In this document: piece after piece, positions 35,965-45,430 of the stretch
Position numbering within the stretch: position 1 is the first letter of the stretch
Layout of the letters: each line of letters opens with the position of its first letter
NCBI RefSeq assembly: GCF_029626235.1
Contig: NZ_JARUBO010000005.1
Coordinates: 5,862,001 to 5,926,000, forward strand
Length of the DNA stretch: 64,000 nucleotides
DNA from: Micromonospora sp. WMMD1120
GTDB lineage: Bacteria > Actinomycetota > Actinomycetes > Mycobacteriales > Micromonosporaceae
Direction: 5' to 3'
Translations under genes and position numbers: made by a program
The notes under the pieces: model-generated
The model's input: the letters and a program-made list of their open reading frames with translations, nothing else
What the model was told of the DNA's origin: nothing
Databases searched by the model: none

Positions 35965-36734
35965 CAGGCGGAGCCGGCCGGGGCGGCGAGCGGGTGCCGG
36001 GCGGCGTGGTGGGCCAACTCGTGCCGGACCCAGTCGGCGACCCGGCTCGCCAACGGGTCGCCCACGATGGACAGGAACAGCGTCGGGAGGTCGCCCCGGC
36101 GGGCCCGCGCGTCCCGCTCCATCACGGAGAGGTCGGCGCCCACCAGCGGGGCGAGGTCGGTCTTGTTGATGACGAGCAGGTCGGCGGAGGTCACCCCGGG
36201 CCCACCCTTGCGCGGCACCTTGTCCCCGCCCGCCACGTCGACGACGAAGATCTGCCGGTCGACGAGCCCTCGACTGAAGGTCGCGGTCAGGTTGTCCCCA
36301 CCGCTCTCCACGAGGACCAGGTCCAACGGGCCGACCGCCTCGGCCAGCTCGTCGACGGCGTCCAGGTTGGCGCCGATGTCGTCGCGGATCGCGGTGTGCG
36401 GGCAGCAGCCGGTCTCCACCGCGCGGATCCGGGCCGGGTCCAGCACCCCGGCCCGGCGGAGGAAGTCGGCGTCCTCGGTCGTGTAGATGTCGTTCGTCAC
36501 CACGCCGAGCCGCAGCTCGTCGGCGAAGGCCCGGCAGAGCGCGGCCACCAGGGCGGTCTTGCCGGAGCCGACCGGGCCGCCGATGCCGACCCGCAGGGCA
36601 CGACCGGCGGGCGCCAACGGGGGATGTGGGTCCACCCCCGGCTCCGGGTGGGTGTGCGGAACCGTCTCGTCGTGCGGTGGGGCGATCGGGTCGACGGCGG
36701 GCACAGCGCTCGGCACAACGGTGTCAGGACGCAA
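35964..36734 (-). CDS. ureG: urease accessory GTPase UreG
   Basis: The 256-residue SIMIBI GTPase has Walker [13 protein letters not shown], the conserved [13 protein letters not shown], the metal-site CPH in [13 protein letters not shown] and VINKTDLA for guanine recognition. An N-terminal His-rich stretch ([14 protein letters not shown]) can store nickel. TTG at 36734 is the best start because GGGAGG lies eight bases upstream; it overlaps the ureF end by 11 bases. An ATG at 36770 would lengthen the overlap, and a GTG at 36716 lacks a ribosome-binding site. Confidence 0.88.
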   Translation of the reverse strand: MRPDTVVPSAVPAVDPIAPPHDETVPHTHPEPGVDPHPPLAPAGRALRVGIGGPVGSGKTALVAALCRAFADELRLGVVTNDIYTTEDADFLRRAGVLDPARIRAVETGCCPHTAIRDDIGANLDAVDELAEAVGPLDLVLVESGGDNLTATFSRGLVDRQIFVVDVAGGDKVPRKGGPGVTSADLLVINKTDLAPLVGADLSVMERDARARRGDLPTLFLSIVGDPLASRVADWVRHELAHHAARHPLAAPAGSA

Positions 36735-37407
36735 AGAGACGCACCTCCCAGGTGGCATGGACTTCGGCATGGATGTCGGCGAGCGGAGCGGCGGCGGCCG
36801 GCAGCCGCTCCGGTGGGTCGTCGGCGGCCCGCGCCGCGTCGGCGGCGGTGCCGTCGCAGGCGTCGGCGAGGCCGACCAGCAGGGCCTGGACCCGGTACGG
36901 GTCGAGGCCGAGCAGACGTACTCCGGCGCTGGCCGCCCCGGTCACCGTCCCGTACGCGGCGACCGTCGCGGTCTCGACGCGGGACAGCCCGGCGGCGGCG
37001 CAGAGCAACCCGAGCACCAGGGGCTGGTGTGGACCGGCGGTGTTCGCGGGCAGATCACCGAACGGGGCGACCGGCCAGATGCTCCGGCCGGCGCGCAGCA
37101 GCGCCCGCCCCTGCCGACGGGAGACCGTCCGCAGGGCGGGTGCCGCGGTACGCGCGTCCAGCTCCGCGTCGAGCCGGGCGAGCACGTCCGCGCGGGCGCT
37201 GGACCCGGCCGCCCGGTGCGCGGCCGCCGCGAACGCCGCGCCGACCAGACCGGCGGTGGCCAAACGCCCGGTCAGGAACGCCTCCAACGAGGCGAGGTCG
37301 GTGACCCTGCCGGCGGCGACGGCCGCTTCCAGACCTCCGGAGTGCGCGTGCGCCCCGGCCGGGAAGCGTCCGTCGGCCACCAGCAGCAACAGGCTCGGCG
37401 TGACCAT
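36724..37407 (-). CDS. ureF: urease accessory protein UreF
   Basis: The 227-residue all-helical protein has the UreF pattern ([33 protein letters not shown]). It recruits UreG and acts as its GTPase-activating partner. The start ATG overlaps the ureC stop (ATGA), the end overlaps ureG. Confidence 0.88.
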   Translation of the reverse strand: MVTPSLLLLVADGRFPAGAHAHSGGLEAAVAAGRVTDLASLEAFLTGRLATAGLVGAAFAAAAHRAAGSSARADVLARLDAELDARTAAPALRTVSRRQGRALLRAGRSIWPVAPFGDLPANTAGPHQPLVLGLLCAAAGLSRVETATVAAYGTVTGAASAGVRLLGLDPYRVQALLVGLADACDGTAADAARAADDPPERLPAAAAPLADIHAEVHATWEVRLFAS

Positions 37408-39110
37408 CAGAACAGGAAGTACCGCTGGGCCATCGGCAGCCGGGTCACCGGGTCCGGCTCGACCACCACACCGTCGATCCGCACGGTGAAGGTGTCCGGG
37501 TCCACCTCGATGCGGGGCATGGCGTTGTTCTCCGGCAGGTCGGCCTTACCCCGGGAGCGCACGTCACGCACCGGCACCACCTGGCGGCGTACGTCCAGGC
37601 GGAGCCCGGCGTCCAGGGCCGCCGGGGCCACGAAGGCCAGGCTGGTGGCGGCCGCGGCGACGCCGTACGCCCCGAACATCGGTCGCGGCAGCATCGGCTG
37701 CGGCGTCGGGATGGACGCGTTGGCGTCACCCATCTGGGCGTACGCGATCATGCCGCCCTTGAGCACCAGATGCGGCCGTACGCCGAAGAACGCCGGGTCC
37801 CAGAGCACCAGGTCGGCGAGCTTGCCCGGCTCGACCGAGCCGATGTGGTGCTCCAACCCGTTGGCCATGGCCGCGCAGATGGTGTACTTCGCCACGTACC
37901 GTCGGGCCCGGTGGTTGTCGGCGGCCCCGTCACCCGGCAGCGCGCCGACCCGGTCCTTCATCACGTGCGCGCTCTGCCAGGTGCGCAGGATGACCTCACC
38001 GACCCGGCCCATCGCCTGCGCGTCCGAGCCGATGATGGAGATCGCGCCGAGGTCGTGCAGCAGGTCCTCGGCGGCCATCGTGGACGGTCGGATGCGGCTC
38101 TCGGCGAAGGCGAGGTCCTCCGGCACGGACGGGTTGAGGTGGTGGCAGACCATCAGCATGTCCAGGTGCTCGGCGAGCGTGTTCGCCGTGTACGGCCGGG
38201 TCGGGTTGGTCGACGACGGCAGCACGTTCGGCTCGCCGGCGACGGTGATGATGTCCGGCGCGTGCCCGCCGCCGGCCCCCTCGGTGTGGTACGAGTGGAT
38301 CGCCCGACCACCGATCGCGCGCAGCGTGTCGGCCACGAAACCGGCCTCGTTGAGGGTGTCGGTGTGGATCGACACCTGCACCCCGGACTCGTCGGCCACC
38401 CGCAGGCAGGCGTCGATCGCCGCCGGCGTGGTGCCCCAGTCCTCGTGCAGCTTGAAGCCACCCGCGCCGGCCCGCAACTGCTCCCAGAGCGCCTCGGTGG
38501 AGACGGTGTTGCCCTTGCCGAGCAGCAGCACGTTGACCGGCATGGTGTCCAGCGCCTCGTGCATCCGGGCCAGGTGCCAGGCGTTCGGGGTGACAGTGGT
38601 CGCCCGGGTGCCCTCGGCCGGCCCGGTGCCGCCGCCCACCAGCGTGGTGATGCCGCTGGCCAGCGCCTCGGTGACGATCTCGGGGCAGATGAAGTGCACG
38701 TGGGTGTCCACCGCGCCGGCGGTGAGGATCCGCCCGTTGCCCGCGATCACCTCGGTCGCCGGGCCGATGACCAGGTCGGGATGGACGCCGGGCATGGTGT
38801 CCGGGTTGCCGGCCCGGCCCAGCGCCACGATCCGGCCGTCGCGCAACCCCACGTCGGCCTTGATGACACCCCAGTGGTCCAGCACCACGGCGCCGGTGAT
38901 GACGGTGTCCAGCGCGCCCTCGGCGCGGGTGGTACGGGCCTGGCCCATCGACTCGCGGATCACCTTGCCGCCGCCGAAGACCGCCTCGTCGCCGCCCACG
39001 CAGTGGTCGGTCTCCACCTCGATCAGCAGGTTGGTGTCGGCCAGTCTGATCCGGTCGCCGGTGGTGGGGCCGTACAGGTCGATGTAGCGGTCCCGCCGCA
39101 CCGCGCTCAC
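37407..39110 (-). CDS. ureC: urease alpha subunit UreC
   Basis: The 567-residue catalytic subunit carries the carbamylated lysine at Lys220 ([10 protein letters not shown]), the nickel ligands in THVHFICPE and the second His pair, and the mobile flap MVCHHLNPS with Cys-His-His. The short GTG start at 39110 overlaps the ureB stop. It hydrolyses urea to ammonia and carbamate. An extension to 39155 is less likely because the overlap already couples the start. Confidence 0.95.
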   Translation of the reverse strand: MSAVRRDRYIDLYGPTTGDRIRLADTNLLIEVETDHCVGGDEAVFGGGKVIRESMGQARTTRAEGALDTVITGAVVLDHWGVIKADVGLRDGRIVALGRAGNPDTMPGVHPDLVIGPATEVIAGNGRILTAGAVDTHVHFICPEIVTEALASGITTLVGGGTGPAEGTRATTVTPNAWHLARMHEALDTMPVNVLLLGKGNTVSTEALWEQLRAGAGGFKLHEDWGTTPAAIDACLRVADESGVQVSIHTDTLNEAGFVADTLRAIGGRAIHSYHTEGAGGGHAPDIITVAGEPNVLPSSTNPTRPYTANTLAEHLDMLMVCHHLNPSVPEDLAFAESRIRPSTMAAEDLLHDLGAISIIGSDAQAMGRVGEVILRTWQSAHVMKDRVGALPGDGAADNHRARRYVAKYTICAAMANGLEHHIGSVEPGKLADLVLWDPAFFGVRPHLVLKGGMIAYAQMGDANASIPTPQPMLPRPMFGAYGVAAAATSLAFVAPAALDAGLRLDVRRQVVPVRDVRSRGKADLPENNAMPRIEVDPDTFTVRIDGVVVEPDPVTRLPMAQRYFLF

Positions 39111-39442
39111 CGTGGCGGCCCGTCGGTCGTCGGGGTGTCCAGCGGCCCGGCGCACTCGCCGCGCAGACCGGGGACGACGCGCGCGCCGCCCAGCGGGACG
39201 AGGTCGACGCTGCGGCTGATGCCCGGCTCGAAACGGACCGAGGTGCCCGCCGGTACGGCGAGGCGCTGCCCCCAGGCGGCACCCCGGTCGAAGGAGAGCG
39301 CCGGGTTGGACTCGGCGAAGTGGTAGTGCGAGCCCACCTGGACCGGGCGGTCGGCGGTGTTGACCACGAGCAGCGTGGTCACCGGACGCCCCACGTTGAT
39401 CTCGACCGGCCCGGCCGCCGGCAGGATCTCCCCCGGGATCAC
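39107..39442 (-). CDS. ureB: urease beta subunit UreB
   Basis: The 111-residue subunit begins [18 protein letters not shown] and has [20 protein letters not shown], both characteristic of UreB. The GTG start overlaps the ureA stop (GTGA), and its stop overlaps the ureC start. It is a separate gene and not fused to ureA. Confidence 0.93.
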   Translation of the reverse strand: MIPGEILPAAGPVEINVGRPVTTLLVVNTADRPVQVGSHYHFAESNPALSFDRGAAWGQRLAVPAGTSVRFEPGISRSVDLVPLGGARVVPGLRGECAGPLDTPTTDGPPR

Positions 39443-39741
39443 GGGATCGGGTGGTGCACAGTCACCAGCTTGGTGCCGTCCGGGAACGTCGCCTCCACCT
39501 GCACCTCCCTCAGCAGCTCGGGAATGCCGTCCTGGACGTCGTCGCGGCCGAGGACCGTCCGGCCGGCCGACATCAGGTCGACCACCGACCGGCCGTCGCG
39601 GGCCCCTTCGAGCAGGAACGCGGTGAGCACCGCCACGGCTTCGGGATAGTTGAGACGCAGGCCGCGTTGGCGGCGGGCGCGGGCGACATCGGCCGCGACG
39701 TGGATGAGCAGGCGGTCCTGCTCGTGCGGGCTGAGGAACAC
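39439..39741 (-). CDS. ureA: urease gamma subunit UreA
   Basis: The 100-residue gamma subunit has [20 protein letters not shown] and [20 protein letters not shown], then [20 protein letters not shown] and the C-terminal [17 protein letters not shown] 39741 follows GGGAGAGCCC. It is the first gene of ureABCFGD; its promoter and leader hairpins lie in the 264-base gap before the divergent membrane gene. Confidence 0.93.
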   Translation of the reverse strand: MFLSPHEQDRLLIHVAADVARARRQRGLRLNYPEAVAVLTAFLLEGARDGRSVVDLMSAGRTVLGRDDVQDGIPELLREVQVEATFPDGTKLVTVHHPIP

Positions 39742-39780
39742 GGGCTCTCCCGGTGGGGGTCGGCGTGGCCGGCTCGCCGT

Positions 39781-39818
39781 CGGCTCCGCGCGGAGCCGCA
39801 CCGGGCGGCAACGCCCGG
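39781..39818 (-). promoter_or_regulatory. ureA leader hairpins
   Basis: CGGCTCCGCGCGGAGCCG at 39781-39798 is an 18-bp perfect palindrome and CCGGGCG-GCAA-CGCCCGG at 39801-39818 is a second 7-bp hairpin, both 40-75 bases upstream of the ureA start. Such tandem stems in a leader may act as an attenuator or simply reflect GC content; I see no terminator-like T-run. The rest of the gap shows no gene. Confidence 0.3.
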
Positions 39819-40005
39819 GGACGAGCTGGAGGTCACACGACCGCCGGGACGCCGCCGACGGGGCGACCCGGGACTCCACCATCCCGGCCCGCGCAACGGG
39901 CAACCGGCGGTGTCGGGTCGGATGCGGACCGCACCGCCCACCGCTGAGCAGACCGTAGAGGATCGTGACCGGCCGGGGCAACCGTGCTGATGCGACGATC
40001 ACGTC

Positions 40006-40410
40006 ATGACGGCGACGACTGGTACGCGCGCACTGCCCGGTGTCCTGTTCCTGGCGGCGGCCACGGTCGGGGCGTGGGTGCTCTGGCTGGGCTGGGACAC
40101 CGAGTACACGGTCGACGCGGAGACCGGCGCGAGCAGTGGCCCGTACCAGGCGTGGCAGGTGATCGGCTGTGTGCTGACGCTGGTGGCGCTGGCCGCCCTC
40201 GCCGGAACCCGGCTGAGCCCCTGGCTGGTCGCGCCGGTGATGACAGTGGCGTTCACGGCGGCGTGGTCCTGGCGGGCCGCGTCGACCGACGACAGCGGGC
40301 TGTGGGTGATCGGCGGGATTCTGGTGCTGGTCGGGATGGCGGCCGGCAGCTTCCTGGTCAGCCTCGCGGGGCGGCGGCTCGGTCGACGGGTGGCCGACCG
40401 AGCCGCCTGA
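40006..40410 (+). CDS. small membrane protein, four predicted helices
   Basis: The 134-residue product has hydrophobic spans at about residues 10-27, 49-66, 70-88 and 100-122 ([35 protein letters not shown]), with small loops. It is divergent from ureA, but there is no sign that it takes part in urea use. No domain is recognised. Confidence 0.65.
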   Translation: MTATTGTRALPGVLFLAAATVGAWVLWLGWDTEYTVDAETGASSGPYQAWQVIGCVLTLVALAALAGTRLSPWLVAPVMTVAFTAAWSWRAASTDDSGLWVIGGILVLVGMAAGSFLVSLAGRRLGRRVADRAA

Positions 40411-40560
40411 CCGACGCCGGCGACCTCGGTGTGTCTGCCCACGAGCGCGGTGCCGTCCCGCTGGGCGTGACCGACGCTGACACCCGGCCCCGGTGCGAAC
40501 CGTGGGCCGGGTGCCGCTGCGCCCTCGCGGCGCTGGTGTCCGATCGGCTACCGGGCAGGG

Positions 40561-41412
40561 TCAGGCGCGAGCCTTCGCCGGCTGCTTCATGAAGTCCATG
40601 ATCGCCTTGTTGATGTCGTTGGCGTTGGTCCACGGCAGACCGTGCGGCGCGCCCTTGAGCGTGATGAGCTGCGAGGTCGGCATCATCGGCGCGAGCCGCT
40701 GGCCGGTCACCGGGTAGGGCAGCACGTTGTCCTTGTCGCCCTGCACGATCAGGATCGGCACGTCGACCTTCGGCAGGTCCGGGCGGAAGTCCTCGAGCCA
40801 GGCGTCCACGGAGTCGTGGGTGGCCTTGGCGGAGGCCATCGCGCCGATCTGCCAGTGCGCCCGGTACGCCTCCTCGCTGACCAGCTTGCCCTTGTTCTCG
40901 CTGTAGTTGAAGAACGCGTCGCAGAACTGGGTCAGGTAGGCGAACCGGTCCTTGATGATGGCGTCCTGGAACCCCTTGAACAGGCTGAGGTCGACGCCCT
41001 CCGGGTTGTCCTTGGCCTTGCCCAGCATCGGCTCCAGCGGGCTCAGCAGCACACCCCGGCTCACCCGCCGCGAGCCGTAGTTGGCCAGGTAACGCACGAC
41101 CTCACCGGTGCCCATCGAGTGACCGACAAGGGTCACGTCGGTCAGGTCCAGCTCCGTCATCAGCACGTCCAGATCGGCGGCGAACGTGTTGTAGTCGTAC
41201 CCGAACGCCGGCTGGGCGGAGTTGCCGTATCCGCGCCGGTCGTAGGTGATCGTCCGGTATCCGGCGTTGAGCAGCGCGGTGGTCGTCTTCTCCCAGGTCG
41301 CCCCGTTGAACGGGAAGCCGTGGATCAGCACCACCGGCTTACCGGAACCGTGATCCTCGTAGTACAGGTCGATGGGCGCGGAGTTCTCCGTCCCCACGGT
41401 GATGAAAGGCAT
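40561..41412 (-). CDS. alpha/beta-fold hydrolase, non-heme haloperoxidase-like
   Basis: The 283-residue enzyme has HGFPFNGATW, nucleophile elbow GHSMG, an acid in QGDKDN and catalytic His in APHGLPW, in the expected order. Proteins of this type are often called chloroperoxidases because of a side activity with organic acids; the natural role is a hydrolase. No signal peptide is seen. It is monocistronic; palindrome copy B lies behind its 5' end. Confidence 0.85.
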   Translation of the reverse strand: MPFITVGTENSAPIDLYYEDHGSGKPVVLIHGFPFNGATWEKTTTALLNAGYRTITYDRRGYGNSAQPAFGYDYNTFAADLDVLMTELDLTDVTLVGHSMGTGEVVRYLANYGSRRVSRGVLLSPLEPMLGKAKDNPEGVDLSLFKGFQDAIIKDRFAYLTQFCDAFFNYSENKGKLVSEEAYRAHWQIGAMASAKATHDSVDAWLEDFRPDLPKVDVPILIVQGDKDNVLPYPVTGQRLAPMMPTSQLITLKGAPHGLPWTNANDINKAIMDFMKQPAKARA

Positions 41413-41524
41413 GTTTGTCTCCCTGCTCCGCTCTCGGGCTGTCGGACGTCAGCGCTTTCCCACCCGCCCGCCGGATATGCGGACCACCGCAGGCCCGCGA
41501 CCGCCCGGCCCGCCCGGCCGCCGA

Positions 41525-41599
41525 GATCAACACGAGTTCACGGAAGTCGGGGCATCAATCGCGCTCGGATGCCCCGGCTTCCATGAAAGCGAGTTGATC
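41525..41599. repeat. 75-bp imperfect palindrome, copy B of a dispersed family
   Basis: Bounded by GATC at both ends, it reads GATCAACACGAG...CGAGTTGATC with inner GGGGCATC/GATGCCCC and TTCATGGAA/TTCCGTGAA arms. It is homologous in inverse orientation to 13907-13981. It sits between the hydrolase promoter side and the 3' end of the glycoside hydrolase gene. Confidence 0.8.
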
Positions 41600-41619
41600 A
41601 TGTGACGGTGAGCGGCGGG

Positions 41620-44007
41620 TCAGCTCTGGTAGACCTCCAGTGCGGACATTTGGCCGGCGGGCCAGCCGGTGTTGCCGGTGACCGTGACGCGCACGTAGCG
41701 CGCCTGCGCGGCGGTGAGCGCGAGGCTCACCTGGTTGCCGGTGGCCGGGTCGAACGTCCGCCCCGCCGAGCCGACGAGGGTGCCGAAGCTCGACCCGTCG
41801 GTGCTGCCCAGCACCGACAGCGTCTGCGTGCGAGCGCCCCAGGCGCTGGACGGCGGCAGCTTCAGCACCACCCGGCCGACAGCGCGCGAGGACCCCAGGT
41901 CGACCTGGACCCACTGCGGGAACGCGTTGTTGGCGCTCTCCCAGTAGCTGTTCGCGTCACCGTCGACCACGTTGCCGGAGGCGTAGCTCTGCACATGGCT
42001 GCTCGCGCTGGTCGACCGCCCCCGGGCCAGGTCGGTGTTGGCCGCCGCGTCGGTGGTGGCGGTGACCGCGTTGGACGCGCCGGAGGTGTTGCCGGCGGCG
42101 TCGCGGGCGACGACCGTGAAGGTGTACGCGGTGGACGGGTTCAGCCCGCCCACCGTCGCCGTGGTGCCGGTGACGGTGGCGACCACGGTGCCACCCTGGC
42201 GCACCTGGTAGCCGGTGACCCCGGTGTCGTCGGTGGACGCCGTCCAGGACAGGGACACACTCGTCGACGTCCTACCGGTCACGGTGAGGCCGCTCGGCGC
42301 GGTCGGCGGGTTGTCCGGGACGGTGCTTCCCGCGTACACCTCGACCTTGGCGAGCTGGCCCGCCGGCCAGCCGGTGTTGCCGGCGATGCTCAGCCGGATG
42401 TGGCGGGCCGTGCTGGTCGTCAGCGTGCGGGTCACGGTGTTGCCGGTCGCCGGGTCGAAGACGAACGGCGAGGCCCCGGCGATTGTCGAGAAGGAGCTGC
42501 CGTCGACGCTGCCCAGCACGGTGATGGTCTGGGTACGCGCGCCCCAGCCGGCGGGCAGCCGCAGCACGAGCTTGTTGACCAGGTGGCTGGCGCCGAGGTC
42601 GACCTGCCACCAGTGCGGGAACGCGCCGCCGCCGCTCTCCCAGTAGCTGCCGGCGTCGGAGTCCACCGCGTTCGAGGCCGCGAACGGGCCGTTCTGGCTG
42701 CTGGCCGAGGTGGACCGGCCGGCCGCGAGGTCGCCGCCGGTCGGGGGTGGGGTGCCGAGGGTGGGCGGGGTGGGTCGTGTCGCGGTGAGGGCGAGCTGGC
42801 CCTTGAGCATCCGGCCGCCGTCGGCGGTGATCCGCAGGTAGTAGTCGGCGGAGCAGGCCACGCCGTCCTCGTCGAGCGCCCGGATGTTCGCCCCGGCCGG
42901 GGTGGTGGCCTGCGTCTCGGAGGTCTTGGCGATCTGGTTGCCCTCGTTGTACTCGTCGAACATGGACACGTAGAGGCCCTGCGAGCCGAGCCTGACCATG
43001 TTGTAGATGTGCCGCCAGTAGAAGTCACCGTGCCTGCGGTGCCCGCCGGCCAGGTCGCCGGGCATCACGCAGGGCAGGTAGTCGATGCCGCGCGCCGCGC
43101 AGTCGGCCATGTCGCCGACGTTGACGTTCGTGTAGTACGAGTCCAACTCCTCGACGGTCCGGGCCCGGTAGACCATCCACGGCGAGATCGCGTGGAACGC
43201 GTGGTAGACGTCGAGGAAGCCGGGGCGGGAGTCCTCGATGCCCTGCCGCCACCAGGTGGGCACGCCGCCGATGACGTAGCAGCCCTGCGCCTTGAACCAG
43301 TTGATGACCTCCAGGCACGGCCCGGGGGTGAAGGGCCGGCTCGGCTCGCTGAAGCCGAACCCCCAGATGCAGACGACCGGCTTGCCGTTCTGCCGGGCGT
43401 ACGCGGACGACGCCACGTGCGCGGACATCTTCGTCGTCCAGTCGGTCTTGATCTCCGACTGGAAGCTCAACCAGTCGGTGACGTCGTACATGATGTAGAA
43501 CTTGCGGTTGAAGCGCTCGGCGGCGGAGCGCACCTTCTGGGCCATCGCGTCGCGGGTCGGGCCCTCGTCGCCCATCGGGTTGAACCGTTGCAGGGCTGCG
43601 GTGTCGCACCCATACTCCTGCATCCACCGGAAGTGGGTGTCGACCGTCTGCTGGTCGTAGGAGGAGAAGAGGGTGGCCGGCTGGCCGTTGCCGAGGTTGG
43701 GGTACGCGGTGGGGTAGCTGCGGGTGTACTCGCGCATGTCCGGCCAGGACACGATGGTGGTGTTGGCCGGCGACGGGGGCTGGAACCGGTCCCGGCTCCA
43801 GTGCCACCACCCGCCGATCGGCGCCCCGTCGCCGGGCGCGCTGAACCAGCCCTGGTAGCCCACCGTCACCTTGCCGACCACATCCCCGGGAGGGCTGGCG
43901 GCGTGCGCGGGGCTGCCCAGCGTGGTGAGCAGTTCGGTGGTGGAGGCGGTGGCGAGGGCGGACCCGGCCAGCACCGACGTGACGAACCTGCGGCGGGAGA
44001 CCGCCAT
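41620..44007 (-). CDS. Tat-secreted GH71/99-like glycoside hydrolase with two discoidin domains and a fibronectin III domain
   Basis: The 795-residue protein starts with a Tat signal (SRRRFVTSVLAGSALA). Residues about 40-400 resemble the GH71/GH99-like alpha-glycan hydrolase fold (GYQGWFSAPGDG, WGFGFSEPSRPF, MFDEYNEGNQIAK). There follow an F5/8C (discoidin/CBM32-like) domain at about 424-570, an FnIII domain at about 570-655, and a second discoidin at about 656-795, both having the AGRSTSASS / ARGRSTSASS start. ATG 44007 has AAGGAG eight bases upstream. The natural substrate may be a mannan or fungal alpha-glucan, a guess from the fold. Confidence 0.82.
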   Translation of the reverse strand: MAVSRRRFVTSVLAGSALATASTTELLTTLGSPAHAASPPGDVVGKVTVGYQGWFSAPGDGAPIGGWWHWSRDRFQPPSPANTTIVSWPDMREYTRSYPTAYPNLGNGQPATLFSSYDQQTVDTHFRWMQEYGCDTAALQRFNPMGDEGPTRDAMAQKVRSAAERFNRKFYIMYDVTDWLSFQSEIKTDWTTKMSAHVASSAYARQNGKPVVCIWGFGFSEPSRPFTPGPCLEVINWFKAQGCYVIGGVPTWWRQGIEDSRPGFLDVYHAFHAISPWMVYRARTVEELDSYYTNVNVGDMADCAARGIDYLPCVMPGDLAGGHRRHGDFYWRHIYNMVRLGSQGLYVSMFDEYNEGNQIAKTSETQATTPAGANIRALDEDGVACSADYYLRITADGGRMLKGQLALTATRPTPPTLGTPPPTGGDLAAGRSTSASSQNGPFAASNAVDSDAGSYWESGGGAFPHWWQVDLGASHLVNKLVLRLPAGWGARTQTITVLGSVDGSSFSTIAGASPFVFDPATGNTVTRTLTTSTARHIRLSIAGNTGWPAGQLAKVEVYAGSTVPDNPPTAPSGLTVTGRTSTSVSLSWTASTDDTGVTGYQVRQGGTVVATVTGTTATVGGLNPSTAYTFTVVARDAAGNTSGASNAVTATTDAAANTDLARGRSTSASSHVQSYASGNVVDGDANSYWESANNAFPQWVQVDLGSSRAVGRVVLKLPPSSAWGARTQTLSVLGSTDGSSFGTLVGSAGRTFDPATGNQVSLALTAAQARYVRVTVTGNTGWPAGQMSALEVYQS

Positions 44008-44082
44008 GACGACCACTCCTTCGGGACGGAAGGCATTGACGGTCATCGTGGCAGCAGTGGATAGCGGACCGCAAGAGTCGGA

Positions 44083-44106
44083 CTGATCGATGAAATCTGC
44101 GATCAG
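44083..44106. promoter_or_regulatory. inverted repeat upstream of the glycoside hydrolase gene
   Basis: CTGATCG and CGATCAG flank ten bases (ATGAAATCTG) at 44083-44106, about 75 bases before the start of the secreted hydrolase and 28 bases after the epimerase stop. It could be a LacI-type operator or the epimerase terminator. Confidence 0.3.
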
Positions 44107-44133
44107 ATGACGGGAATTACGCGCGGAAGGGCG

Positions 44134-45186
44134 TCAACGACTCAGCGCGCCCTCCAGCGCCCGCGCCGGCGACAGGATCTGGCCACCGGCCCGGCGGCGG
44201 CGGGCGTCGCGCACCGTCATCCGTACGCCCTCGGTGAAGCCCACCTTCGGATACCAGCCGAGCAGCTCCCGCGCCTTGCGGATGTCCAGCGCCATGTGCC
44301 GGATCTCGCCGGGCCAGGGCAGCGGCTCGTACCGCGCCGCGGTGCCGACGCCGGACGCCTCCCGGACGGTGTCGTACACCTCGTTGACGCTCGTCTGCCG
44401 ACCGGAGCCGATGTTGACCATTCCCACCCCGTTGTGGTGGCAGGCCACCGCCACCGCCTCGGCGACGTCGCTGACGTGAACGAAGTCGCGGGTCTGCGTG
44501 CCGTCGTCGTGAATGACCACCTGGCGACCGGCGAGCAGCGCGTCGGCCATCAGGGACACCACGCCACAGTCGCCACCCTCCTGCCGCGGCCCATAGACGT
44601 TGCCGAACACCATCGAGGTGTACGACAGACCGTGCTGGCGGCCGTACCAGTCCAGGTAGTGCACGCCGACGGCCTTGCTGATGCCGTACGGGCTCACCGG
44701 GGAGATCGGGTGGTCCTCGCGCACCGGCAGCTCGTGGGCGGCGACACCGCCGAAGATGGCGCTGCTGGCCGCGTTGAGCACCAGCCGCACACCGCTGCGG
44801 ACGCAGGCGTCCAACACGTTGACGGTGCCGAAGACGTTGACGTCGGCGTCGTACAGGGGTGACCGGCGGGCCGCGGGCACGCTCGGCTGCGCGGCGAGGT
44901 GCACCACCACGTCCGGCTGCCACTGGTGGATGACCTCGACACCCTCCGGCGTACGGATGTCGCCCGAGACGACGTCCGCCTCGGTCAGGCCGCCGTACGC
45001 CGCGTCGGCCAGGTTCTCGATCCGGCCGGTGGAGAAGTTGTCGAGCACCCGCACCTGGGTGCCCATCAGCATCAGTCGGGCGACCACGTGGCTGCCGACG
45101 AAACCGGCGCCTCCGGTCACCAGGACGCGCCGGGGCATGAGGTCTGTCGGCGGCGCCGCGCCGGCGGCAGGTACTGGCAGGTCCAT
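44134..45186 (-). CDS. NAD-dependent epimerase/dehydratase (nucleotide-sugar)
   Basis: The 350-residue extended SDR has VTGGAGFVGSHVV for NAD and the YxxxK catalytic pair in YGISK with a preceding Ser/Ala-rich motif (LNAASSAIFGG). It belongs to the UDP-glucose/GDP-mannose epimerase/dehydratase clade and would supply an activated sugar for the polysaccharide genes transcribed divergently. A canonical AAGGAGG lies just before ATG 45186. Substrate cannot be fixed from motifs. Confidence 0.85.
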   Translation of the reverse strand: MDLPVPAAGAAPPTDLMPRRVLVTGGAGFVGSHVVARLMLMGTQVRVLDNFSTGRIENLADAAYGGLTEADVVSGDIRTPEGVEVIHQWQPDVVVHLAAQPSVPAARRSPLYDADVNVFGTVNVLDACVRSGVRLVLNAASSAIFGGVAAHELPVREDHPISPVSPYGISKAVGVHYLDWYGRQHGLSYTSMVFGNVYGPRQEGGDCGVVSLMADALLAGRQVVIHDDGTQTRDFVHVSDVAEAVAVACHHNGVGMVNIGSGRQTSVNEVYDTVREASGVGTAARYEPLPWPGEIRHMALDIRKARELLGWYPKVGFTEGVRMTVRDARRRRAGGQILSPARALEGALSR

Positions 45187-45330
45187 GTGGCCTCCTTGGA
45201 ACGACCGGACTGTCGGCCCGCCGTGGCATCCAGACGGCCGGGCCCGACGGTAACCCACCAAACGCCACCTAATTGGACTTTTCGCTCAACGCGACGTGGA
45301 GTTACGAGAGGTTCGCTGCCTTAAGTCCCA

Positions 45331-45348
45331 TTTTAACCGATATGGGGC
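45331..45348 (+). promoter_or_regulatory. AT-rich motif shared with the exosortase operon
   Basis: TTTTAACCGATATGGGGC agrees at 14 of 18 positions with TTTTGACCGATTTGGCGG at 59863-59880. Both stand upstream of an exopolysaccharide operon, in otherwise GC-rich DNA. The pattern could be a regulator binding site or an alternative sigma-factor promoter. Confidence 0.35.
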
Positions 45349-45430
45349 TGTTGGGGTGTTTGGGGTGATTAACGTACTCCCGGGCTGCTCGCCCGCATGC
45401 CCGCACCTGACGGAGGAGGAGGTCCGCGCG

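Noticed and set aside
45296..45430. Extra N-terminal 45 residues of the sugar transferase
   Set aside because: No ribosome-binding site; the stretch has promoter-like AT content and unlike codon use.
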